The notes under the pieces are model-generated. The model did no database searches and was not told the origin of the DNA. It worked only from the letters and a program-made list of their open reading frames with translations. Positions 36,550 to 44,212 of a stretch of 64,000 nucleotides of DNA are shown here, piece after piece; the stretch's first letter is position 1, and every line of letters starts with the position of its first letter. Where the stretch lies: NCBI RefSeq assembly GCF_002368295.1, contig NZ_AP018248.1:5624231-5688230 (forward strand). Direction: 5' to 3'. This stretch comes from Tolypothrix tenuis PCC 7101. GTDB taxonomy: Bacteria; Cyanobacteriota; Cyanobacteriia; Cyanobacteriales; Nostocaceae. A program made the position numbers and the translations under genes.

Positions 36550-38145
36550 ATGATGAAATTATCCCGATTGCTTGCATTCTCTGCGAGTGGAACTGCGGCT
36601 CTTGCTTCTCTTCAATTTATTCTATCAACTCCTGTTACTGCTAAAAGTCTTGCTCCTTACCTCTTTAATTTTCTTGGTGTAAAACATGAAAGAGATTTAA
36701 ACAGGAAATTTTCCTCGGATTTCTTTATCGCAGATAGTGGAACCGTAACGCCAAAACGCAGAAAAAGCCTTGTTCCTTTTAAAGGTGAGTACAGTGTTCT
36801 TTCATTTATTCGCCCTGTGTCGCGGATTATTGAAGCAACTCATCTTTCGATTTCTGGAAGCCGTGCTGTCTGGGATAATGGAAGTCTTTCAGTATCACCG
36901 CAATCTATTTCTGTTTATCCAAAAGTTTACTCTGACATCAATGATGGAAGAAACCCCAGTAAAATTGATGATGATGAATACTTTCCTATAGCTACTATTA
37001 CGATCACAAATAATGCAGGAGATAGCCCAAATATTCCTCGATTAGGGATTCGCTCCCAAATTAATTTATCAATACAAGGCGCATATCAAACTACAGAGCT
37101 TGTTCCTTTAGAAACCAAAAGAACATACATTGAATTTAACGATTATAGCGAGAAATTAAATGTTAAAGGGATAAAAGATACAGTCTCTTTCTCTTTTATA
37201 CATTCAAGTAGCCAAGATGAGTATTTTAAACTCTTTAATCCTCTCACTGGGAAGGAGGAAACTTCGCCATTTTATTTTAGAGATATTGATGTAGTAGAAG
37301 GAAAGCCAAAAGCAATTAGTAAGAATGATTTATCAATTAAGCCTGTCTTCAATCTTGGAGATGGTGAGACAAAAACATTTACTCTTTATGCGCGAATTTA
37401 TACGTCCCAGCTTGATATACTTAGCTATTCTCAACTTCTAGCAAAAGGGAATGCGACCTACGTATTTTACGGAAGTGAACTTAACAGTAGGCAAAATAGT
37501 TTAACAAATGGCTCCATTTTTGCTGCTTTTCGGCCTAAGAAAGGCATGGATATTAACATTGCAGCAAAGATTTTAGGCTACGACCACTTTAATTTCTATC
37601 AAGAACTACGTTCTGATGCCTCAAAAAATAAAACTTACCCTGATATGCGATTGATTGGTGGATTCTCACAAGAACAAGTGTATAAATATCAAATTAAACC
37701 TCCTTATGTAGATCCGCCTCCTTATAGAAAAACATCAGAACCAAATAGTCCAGAAGCAGACAAACTCCCATATTACTGGGATGAAGATATAAATAAAAGT
37801 AGTAAATATTACTTAGAGAATAATATAAAGAATGGATGGTTAATATTTTCTGATAGGCCAAGTAGAAATTTTGATCCAACACAAATTACAGATAAGCCCG
37901 ACTTATCGTTTGTGACTGCTTTAGTTGGGGTAAAAGATCCGATTGGCACAACAACAGATCAGCCACAGTTTGATCCTTTACTCTATTTTGAGTGGAAAAC
38001 AAACTACAACAGACTGAACACAAAAAATGAAGGGGGAATTTATCAGCTTACAGATGTCAAGCCAGTACAAAATCGTGATGTTGTTATTACAGCACCATTT
38101 CCACCTTCATTAGGCAATGGTGGCATTGTACCTATTACACCCTAA
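36550..38145 (+). CDS. Exported hypothetical protein (531 aa)
   Basis: The N-terminus is a typical signal peptide (MMKLSRLLAFSASGTAALAS... cleavage near VTA-KS). The mature chain is rich in beta-forming residues, Asn, Ser and Tyr, without Cys and without an obvious repeat or catalytic motif. A stretch FGVKDPIGTT-like (VTALVGVKDPIGTTTDQPQF) and PYYWDED stand out but match no family known to me. It is likely a periplasmic or surface protein. A 19-bp perfect hairpin follows its stop and probably ends the transcript. Confidence 0.7.
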   Translation: MMKLSRLLAFSASGTAALASLQFILSTPVTAKSLAPYLFNFLGVKHERDLNRKFSSDFFIADSGTVTPKRRKSLVPFKGEYSVLSFIRPVSRIIEATHLSISGSRAVWDNGSLSVSPQSISVYPKVYSDINDGRNPSKIDDDEYFPIATITITNNAGDSPNIPRLGIRSQINLSIQGAYQTTELVPLETKRTYIEFNDYSEKLNVKGIKDTVSFSFIHSSSQDEYFKLFNPLTGKEETSPFYFRDIDVVEGKPKAISKNDLSIKPVFNLGDGETKTFTLYARIYTSQLDILSYSQLLAKGNATYVFYGSELNSRQNSLTNGSIFAAFRPKKGMDINIAAKILGYDHFNFYQELRSDASKNKTYPDMRLIGGFSQEQVYKYQIKPPYVDPPPYRKTSEPNSPEADKLPYYWDEDINKSSKYYLENNIKNGWLIFSDRPSRNFDPTQITDKPDLSFVTALVGVKDPIGTTTDQPQFDPLLYFEWKTNYNRLNTKNEGGIYQLTDVKPVQNRDVVITAPFPPSLGNGGIVPITP

Positions 38146-38167
38146 CCAAGTCATTGGAATTTTGTTG

Positions 38168-38208
38168 TAATGTTATGTAGAGACATTTCATGTCTCTACA
38201 TAACATTA
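38168..38208. terminator. 19-bp perfect hairpin with 3-base loop
   Basis: The arms 38168-38186 and 38190-38208 (core GTAGAGACAT/ATGTCTCTAC) pair without mismatch around TTC. GTAGAGAC hairpins are a recurrent cyanobacterial intergenic repeat, and it lies just 3' of the exported protein gene. Confidence 0.7.
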
Positions 38209-38359
38209 TTAAAATAACTTAGGCTTAATTTCCGAGTCATAACACGTAAAAGGTTATTTGCAGTATGATTGTTCGCACCAAAAATCAACTATAGTGTCAT
38301 TACACAGTAACGATTTTTAATGTAAGAAAACAGGATTTATTTTTTCATGAATTATAGAA

Positions 38360-38884
38360 ATGGGAGATGAGTACAAAGTTGGTATTCCTAATGATTATTT
38401 AAACGCTAATATTAGAGATATTTTTGAAGACGAGCCTTTCTATTGCTTTTGGCTCTCAGAGCCAAATATTTATATATTAGAATCCTTAATTATTGGAATA
38501 TGCCTACTAATATTAGGTTTTTTGATTAGGAAGAAACAATTAATTGACATTGCCGCATTATTTTTTTTGGGAAGTGTGTTCTTCGCCGTACTAGGAATAG
38601 GGATGAATTTAGCAGGTACTACTGGTATTAAGTTAGTACCGAAATTAACAGGAATTATTCTTCAAGCATGTACTCCTGAACCACCTGAAGAACCCATGAT
38701 ATGTGACGATTTGTATGGACTATACCAATGCTTCCATTCCTTGAAAAAAATGGTAATAGCAAATATTTTAGTCATTTCTGCGATTGTATTATTCTTAGGA
38801 ATTTGGGTAAAACATAAAAGAACATTACAGGTTGCATTCTTATTTTGCTTGATCACTAGTTTGTTTTCATTAATTTTATATTAA
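38360..38884 (+). CDS. Hypothetical membrane protein (174 aa, four TM segments)
   Basis: Four hydrophobic segments are visible (about 38-55, 62-82, 128-146, 152-172), arranged as two hairpins. The loop between them carries several Cys (QACTPEPPEEPMICDDLYGLYQC). No family is recognised. The gene is AT-rich, starts with ATG after a weak AAATGGGAG-type site, and stands alone. Confidence 0.6.
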   Translation: MGDEYKVGIPNDYLNANIRDIFEDEPFYCFWLSEPNIYILESLIIGICLLILGFLIRKKQLIDIAALFFLGSVFFAVLGIGMNLAGTTGIKLVPKLTGIILQACTPEPPEEPMICDDLYGLYQCFHSLKKMVIANILVISAIVLFLGIWVKHKRTLQVAFLFCLITSLFSLILY

Positions 38885-38976
38885 TAACTAAATTTACTAA
38901 TTAATAAGTAAAAAGCCTTATTGCATACTGTTGTAACTTTTTCCAAAAAAGTCTACCGCTCGTCTCGAGAGCGAAG

Positions 38977-39813
38977 TTATGAAGAAGAAGCTTCAGCCTC
39001 TGCTGCCTTACGTTTCTGTTTCTTTGCTTCCTGCACCACTTCTTTATCCTTCTTGTGTACTTTCAAAAACTTAGGCGGCTTTTCTTGTGGCTCGGCAAGC
39101 ATCTCGACAAAGGCAAACACATTCCTTTGTGGTAAAAACTTGGCTTTAATCGCCACAAAAGGCGGCTGCCCTTGCGCGTCTTTTTCTGCTTTCGGATTAA
39201 ACCGAAACGGCTTTACAGGCGCATCTTTCCAGAGCACAGGCACATGGCTCGCTCGCATAAACCACACGTTTTGTCCTGGTTCAGCTCGTTTCATAAACTC
39301 AAGCCGCTCACGCGTAAAGTTACGTAACACCGTAATGCAGGGCGTAGGACAGACTGGAATAAACTGCCAAAATCCTGAGACCTTAAACTCTAAATCGCCT
39401 AAGTCTCCTGACACGGCATTTTCTTCTTGTCCCAGGTCAAAGCCTACGACTTGAAACGCCACAATATGTGGCTCATCTCTTTTAGGAAAGTGGGTTATCT
39501 TCGGGTAGACTACTACCCGTTGCCGTGACTGCCCTGAGGTTTCTACATGGCGCTTTAAGGACTCAAAGGCACGTAATTTCTTTTTAATAAACAGCAAGGT
39601 GTAGTCATTGCCACCAATGGTGATAGTCGCACGTTCATCACTAAAGCGCACCTCGCCTGTGACCACGCCAATGGCTTTAAACTGAAGCGATGAATCGCTC
39701 CATTCCTCACGCGGTGGGTGTTGTTTCCTTAATTCCTCAAGGGAAGGAAGCACTTTTTTCGGGCGTGATGGTGGTGGCGTAGGATCTGTGGGAGTAACGT
39801 CAGTAGAAGACAT
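38977..39813 (-). CDS. Plasmid-type conserved hypothetical protein
   Basis: The frame opens at 39879, but the ATG at 39813 (MSSTDVTPTDPTPPPSRPKK) gives a more natural start; the product then has 278 residues. A Pro-rich N-terminus is followed by a beta-rich core (AIGVVTGEVRFSDERATITIGG, VVVYPKITHFPKRDEPHIVA) that could be an OB-like fold, and a Lys/Glu/Ala-rich C-terminal tail (KKDKEVVQEAKKQKRKAAE). I recall similar proteins only from cyanobacterial plasmids, without known function. Nucleic-acid binding is a guess from the basic tail. It is paired with the next minus-strand gene at 39908-40660. Confidence 0.65.
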   Translation of the reverse strand: MSSTDVTPTDPTPPPSRPKKVLPSLEELRKQHPPREEWSDSSLQFKAIGVVTGEVRFSDERATITIGGNDYTLLFIKKKLRAFESLKRHVETSGQSRQRVVVYPKITHFPKRDEPHIVAFQVVGFDLGQEENAVSGDLGDLEFKVSGFWQFIPVCPTPCITVLRNFTRERLEFMKRAEPGQNVWFMRASHVPVLWKDAPVKPFRFNPKAEKDAQGQPPFVAIKAKFLPQRNVFAFVEMLAEPQEKPPKFLKVHKKDKEVVQEAKKQKRKAAEAEASSS

Positions 39814-39907
39814 ACGTAGGAGCGTAAACGGCGTGAGAGAAAATCTCCCCTGTGTATCATACCCAGGCAGGCACACCACGCCTAGACTACATGGTAGGCC
39901 TTAGCCA

Positions 39908-40660
39908 CTACCTGCGCTGCTCACAGAGTTTGTAATAACGATAACGTTTCATCTCGTCAACGGTATACTGCGCGGTATACCCGTTATCCCATTGTATCCA
40001 GGCACGTTGTCTACGAATGCCTGTAATAGTGCCAGCACAGCCCCCGTCTACACCGATGCGATCGCCTGCTACCCATTCTTCATGAGGTGCTGTAGGAGAA
40101 GATGCTTCCTCAGTGGTAGTATCTGTAGTATCTACTACGTTAAGGTCAAGACAGAGCTGCACCGCGTGGGTACTCGTAGGCGACGCTGTTGTCTTTGGTG
40201 CACGGTACCCTTGGGCATGACGTTTCCACCATGAGGCGATGGTAGAAAGCATGAGCGTAGGCGGTTCAACCTCTCGCTTGTAATCCCCCTGCCCTAATAA
40301 CTCTAATTGCAATGCCGTGCCTGAAGGAAATATAGCGATGATTTGTTGATAGAAATGCAGCGCTTTTGACGCAATCATGGGTGCATAGTCAGCACACCGT
40401 ACCCAGATGCGATGAAGCGTTAACGCTGCCTGTGATAGGAATGAAAGTGTTTCCTCTGTCCCTAATTTACACCGAATAATCGTGCCAATTGCTTTGCCTG
40501 CATTGCTCATGAGTGGTGCAGCTAACTGCGCGAAAAATTGAATGCATTCACCCCGCTCTTTCGTGAGGCGGGTAATATAGGTTGCCGCGTCTTTAATTTC
40601 AGATTGAAGTGATAGAAATAGTTGAAAATTATCGGAGCGAAGTGAGGTAGTAACTGCCAT
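39908..40660 (-). CDS. Hypothetical protein with C-terminal KOW/SH3-like segment
   Basis: A 250-residue protein. The first 150 residues are mainly helical (KDAATYITRLTKERGECIQF). The C-terminal 60 residues read GDRIGVDGGCAGTITGIRRQ then AWIQWDNGYTAQYTVDEMKR, a pattern like small beta-barrel (KOW or SH3-like) nucleic-acid-binding modules. It has the same strand and GC-richer codon use as 38977-39813, with the other gene 94 bp downstream, so they are probably one plasmid-derived operon. Confidence 0.6.
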   Translation of the reverse strand: MAVTTSLRSDNFQLFLSLQSEIKDAATYITRLTKERGECIQFFAQLAAPLMSNAGKAIGTIIRCKLGTEETLSFLSQAALTLHRIWVRCADYAPMIASKALHFYQQIIAIFPSGTALQLELLGQGDYKREVEPPTLMLSTIASWWKRHAQGYRAPKTTASPTSTHAVQLCLDLNVVDTTDTTTEEASSPTAPHEEWVAGDRIGVDGGCAGTITGIRRQRAWIQWDNGYTAQYTVDEMKRYRYYKLCEQRR

Positions 40661-40807
40661 AACTCGTCCTCATTGCTACTTTATAATAGTGTAGCATTCC
40701 TAATGCCAAAAAATGCATTTTATCTATAAAAATACTTCGTAAACCTTCCTTAATTTTTATGATTGTTCACAATAGTAACCTCAGTTAAACAAGAAGAGGT
40801 TACTATT

Positions 40808-41095
40808 ATGTTGGATGCATTATTGGCAGTTTATCTCTGGGTTATTGTTTTTAGTTTTTTGTGTTGGTTTGTAACTCCAACGGTTGAAGACGAAAAGGTT
40901 AGGTTGATAAAAATAATTGATTCCCTAAAACTCAAACAAGCTAGACAAGTAGCTTCAAAACTGGGAATAAAGCAAAAAAGGAACAAGAAGGACATACCAA
41001 AATTAGAATTAATAAGCGAAATAAGAATAAAAATTGAGACACATGAGCGTGAAGTTTTTCAAGCAGTTTATGAAGTTGTTTCACCAATAAGATGA
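40808..41095 (+). CDS. Small membrane-anchored protein with SAP-like helices
   Basis: The ATG at 40808, preceded by AGAGGTTACT, is preferred to the frame opening at 40763. The 95-residue product has one N-terminal membrane segment (LLAVYLWVIVFSFLCWF) and a basic cytoplasmic part (KLKQARQVASKLGIKQKRNK) that resembles a SAP or rho-N-like helix-extension-helix. Function unknown. Confidence 0.55.
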   Translation: MLDALLAVYLWVIVFSFLCWFVTPTVEDEKVRLIKIIDSLKLKQARQVASKLGIKQKRNKKDIPKLELISEIRIKIETHEREVFQAVYEVVSPIR

Positions 41096-41316
41096 ACAAA
41101 AAATTGTAGTGGGATGACCCGTTTTCGCTTCATTACAAACGAGATACCCACTACTTCAGTCTTTAAAAGGGTTATTTAAGCTTTTGGGAAGATGAGCTTA
41201 GTAGGTACTACACATTTTATCTTCCCACCCTTTCAATTCTCATTACACCTTATAGAAATACTGCACTACTTCTAGAAAAAACCTGATTGACCTTATGTTG
41301 AATTAGGTTTTAGGAA

Positions 41317-42243
41317 ATGTTAGTTGAAAACTACAAACGTGAATTCTCAACCAAATTACTCTCTCTTGTTCATTCACGAAGCCGCTATGAAGTGTTTCGA
41401 GATTGGGTAGAAGTCGCCGCGATTACCTCTCAGCAAGTACCGTATCACCAAGGAATTTTAAAAAAGGATGAACTCTACGAACAAGGTGAACGAAGGTATC
41501 TTGAGATAGTGAAAGAGTATGATCGTGATTCATTGCAGGTATTTGCAGAAATGTTTGGCCTTGTGCAGCTTGTGCTTTCCACCGCAAAGAGTGACTTTTT
41601 AGGACAACTGCATCAAGAACTCGAAATTGGATGGAAAGCCGATTTAGGGCAATTTTTTATGCCCTATCCTGTTGCCAAACTGATGGCTCGACTCTCAATT
41701 GACCAGCACTTACTGGATGAGCAGATCACTCAAAAAGGATATGTCAGTTTTCATGAACCAGCGGTAGGAGCAGGATGTTTTTTAATTGCGGCTACTGAGG
41801 TGATTGAGGAATTGGGCTATAATCCTCAGGAATGTATGTACTTTGAAGCAGTGGATCTAGATTCGCTCTGTGCGAATATGACGTATATTCAACTGTCTGC
41901 CCTGGGCATTTCTGGCACTGTCATTCATGGTAATTCGCTGTCTTTAGAAGTGTATGGTGTAAGGTATACTCCTGCGTTTCTTATCGCAAAGAAATTTCGC
42001 GAACTGCATGACGTACCTACGCTCACGCAACAGGTGGAAGAGACATTCACCTTTATTTCTTCATCTGAAGACCCGCAGGGACAGGATGCGTTTGACGTTT
42101 CTCCCCGCCAACTGAGTCTTTTTGAGGAGATGCCAGCACCGCCACAGACTGCTGACCAACACAAGGCGAATACGCATAAGCAGAGTAAGAGGGATGCTAC
42201 ACCACCAACTGAGAAGCAACTAGACTTATTCGAGGATTTGTAA
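41317..42243 (+). CDS. N-6 DNA methylase-like protein lacking the NPPY catalytic motif
   Basis: A 308-residue SAM-binding protein. GQFFMPYPVAKLMARL and the motif I variant HEPAVGAGCFLIAA resemble the HsdM/N6-adenine methylase fold, followed by an acidic residue after the second strand (EAVDLDSLCANMTYIQL). After VIHGNSL the chain reads SLEVYGVRYTPAFLI, where the (D/N)PP(Y/F) catalytic tetrapeptide would be expected, so it is probably not an active methylase. Similar proteins occur on conjugative elements. The C-terminal tail is charged and repetitive (SLFEEMPAPP, later LDLFEDL). A decayed duplicate of its promoter and first third lies at 43598-44087. Confidence 0.75.
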   Translation: MLVENYKREFSTKLLSLVHSRSRYEVFRDWVEVAAITSQQVPYHQGILKKDELYEQGERRYLEIVKEYDRDSLQVFAEMFGLVQLVLSTAKSDFLGQLHQELEIGWKADLGQFFMPYPVAKLMARLSIDQHLLDEQITQKGYVSFHEPAVGAGCFLIAATEVIEELGYNPQECMYFEAVDLDSLCANMTYIQLSALGISGTVIHGNSLSLEVYGVRYTPAFLIAKKFRELHDVPTLTQQVEETFTFISSSEDPQGQDAFDVSPRQLSLFEEMPAPPQTADQHKANTHKQSKRDATPPTEKQLDLFEDL

Positions 42244-42287
42244 CCTTAAGGATTTTCAACGCGATGCGCTCACAAAAATTGTCAGCG

Positions 42288-42352
42288 CATTTTTAAACAG
42301 TTTTGATTCATTGCTCGTTCTATATTTTGATTGTTGTACAACAATCAAGTTT
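42288..42352. repeat. 65-bp repeat with 22-bp perfect palindrome, copy 1
   Basis: Contains GATTGTTGTACAACAATC inside a 22-bp perfect palindrome (42327-42348). The 65-bp unit recurs with about five changes at 46756-46820. Here it lies between the methylase-like gene and the BrnT-like gene. Confidence 0.85.
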
Positions 42353-42447
42353 GCGCGATTAACTTTTTTATTTATTAACACCTTGCGGTGTTCAGGAGTT
42401 ACACATGAGTCATTGACCTAGAAGGATAATTTATTTACCCTTTTTAG

Positions 42448-42720
42448 GTGAAAAAATATGAATGGAATACCGAAAAAAATGCGTTACTTCTTCGAGAGAG
42501 AAAGATATCATTTGAGAGAATAGTGTTAGCTATTGAGCAAGGATATGTTTTAGACGTTGTGCCACATCCTAATCCAGATAAATATCCTCATCAAAAAATG
42601 TTTATTCTTGAGATAGAAGGATATGCATATATCGTTCCTTTTGTAGAAGATGACAAAAAAGTATTTTTAAAAACTGCGTACAAGAGTAGGCTAGCAACTC
42701 GTACATATTTGGGTACTTAG
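42448..42720 (+). CDS. BrnT-like toxin
   Basis: A 90-residue protein starting at a GTG (KKYEWNTEKNALLLRERKIS), with the BrnT pattern W-x-x-K-N at the N-terminus, SFERIVLAIEQG helix, a YIVPFVEDDKKVFLKTAYKS beta sheet and a final Arg/Tyr segment. BrnT toxins are RelE-like ribonucleases that stop translation when their antitoxin is lost. The gene for a CopG-type antitoxin begins 6 bp after the stop, the usual toxin-first order of brnTA. A perfect palindrome about 100 bp upstream may be the operator. Confidence 0.78.
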   Translation: MKKYEWNTEKNALLLRERKISFERIVLAIEQGYVLDVVPHPNPDKYPHQKMFILEIEGYAYIVPFVEDDKKVFLKTAYKSRLATRTYLGT

Positions 42721-42726
42721 ATACTT

Positions 42727-43143
42727 ATGAGCAAACTAAGTAAGGAAGAAAAAGAAATCGAAGCTGCATTTAAGCAAGGTAAGATAACTCCAGTGAAAAA
42801 CCGCAAAGAGATTGCTCGATATCAAAGTTATGCTCAATCTCAATCCCTTCTCGTCAACCAGTCTGTTCCTAAAAAATATTCATCTAAGAATTCCTTGACT
42901 GTATTTCTTTCACCTAATGAACTTGAACAGATAACCCAAGAAGCTCACATGAAGGGCGTGACCGTAGAGTTTTTTGCAGAACATATTATTCGTAGCTTTG
43001 CCCTTATGCTCTCTTTTTCTACTCCTACTGCTCAACGCAAACCCGTAAAGAAATCGAAAAAAACAATTTCATCTTCTCCACAAGCGCCTGTATTATCCAA
43101 GAAAAAAAGCGCTCCTTCCTCATCTCAACGTAATCGAACATAA
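42727..43143 (+). CDS. CopG/ribbon-helix-helix antitoxin of the BrnT-like toxin
   Basis: A 138-residue protein whose N-terminus (KLSKEEKEIEAAFKQGK then PVKNRKEIARYQSYAQ) is that of antitoxins paired with BrnT-like toxins. A ribbon-helix-helix segment follows (SLTVFLSPNELEQITQEAHM, GVTVEFFAEHIIRSF). The C-terminal 35 residues are a Lys/Ser/Pro-rich tail not usual in the family. It is expected to neutralise the toxin and repress the operon by binding its promoter. Confidence 0.75.
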   Translation: MSKLSKEEKEIEAAFKQGKITPVKNRKEIARYQSYAQSQSLLVNQSVPKKYSSKNSLTVFLSPNELEQITQEAHMKGVTVEFFAEHIIRSFALMLSFSTPTAQRKPVKKSKKTISSSPQAPVLSKKKSAPSSSQRNRT

Positions 43144-43597
43144 TCCAGATGGTTCACTTTGGGAGACGATTGCACCTGTATAGTTATTTAACGTCGTAGA
43201 ATTGATTTTAATAAGCTTAACTATGTACAAGCCCTTCCCCCTTACTTGTAAATAATCCCCTCCTTCTTGTCTGCCTTAATGGCTTTAATTCAGTTACTTT
43301 AATATACTTTTTACGCAAATTGTAACCTCTTGTAGTTTAGATAAAGATAACCACAGTTAGTAGAGTACTTACCGTTAACCAAATGATAAGTATTTGATAA
43401 TGTGCTCTGCATCTTTATATGCAGGGATCAAAAGCTACACGTTAGCCACAGGAGGTAGCTAAGGTTCTGAAGCAGGTAGTTACTCAAGGAGAAATGATAA
43501 GTAACAACGAGTAAATGATGAATTTCTCATAAAAAGAAGTAGCAACCATTATTGCAGCACTGCGATTTTTCAAGCTAACTATAACAGTAAATGTAAA

Positions 43598-44087
43598 GAG
43601 TGGTAGGAGTTATTTTCGCTTCATTTCACACAAGACCACTTATCAATAAAATTTTAGAAGGGTTATAAAAGCTTTTGGGAAGATGAGAGAATCAGGTTAT
43701 AAACATTTTATCTTCCCATCCTTTTAATATTCATTTCTTCCTTACATAAATCCTGCATTACTTCTAGAAAAAACCTGATTGAGCTTATGTTGAATTAGGT
43801 TTTAGCAAATATTAGTCGAGAACTACAAACGTGAATTCTCAACAAAATTACTCTCTCTTGTTCATTCACGAAGCCGCTATGAAGTGTTTCGAGATTGAGT
43901 AGAAGTCGCTACGATTACCTCTTTGCAAGTACCGTATCATCAAGGGTAAAAAAGGATGAACTCTATGAACAAGGTGAACAAAGGTATTTGTGGAAATGTT
44001 TGGCCTTGTGCAGATTGAGATTGTGCTTTTCACCGCGAAGAGTGATTTTTTGGGACAATTGCATCAAGAACTCAACATTCCTCTCTG
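43598..44087 (+). pseudogene. Decayed partial duplicate of the methylase-like gene and its upstream region
   Basis: From about 43598 the sequence tracks 41110-41620: the same upstream block (AAGCTTTTGGGAAGATGAG, then TCTAGAAAAAACCTGATTGA), the same start region (GAACTACAAACGTGAATTCT) and the same coding sequence through CATCAAGAACTC. The copy has stop codons (GATTGAGTAGAAG where the intact gene has GATTGGGTAGAAG), internal deletions, and ends after about 90 codons. With the intact copy it brackets the BrnT/antitoxin pair. The rest of the gap 43144-44212 shows no gene. Confidence 0.85.
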
Positions 44088-44212
44088 AGATTTGTCAACA
44101 TAAAACTTGTCATTTATTTGAGCAAGATCAGCGATCGCCCAAGGTAAATCTTCTAACATCGCTTGTTACCAGTTACTAGAATAGAATTTTTTGGGTGCTA
44201 TAGGATTGCGGT

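Noticed and set aside
43895..44179. 94-codon plus-strand frame
   Set aside because: It is an out-of-frame reading through the decayed duplicate of the methylase-like gene.
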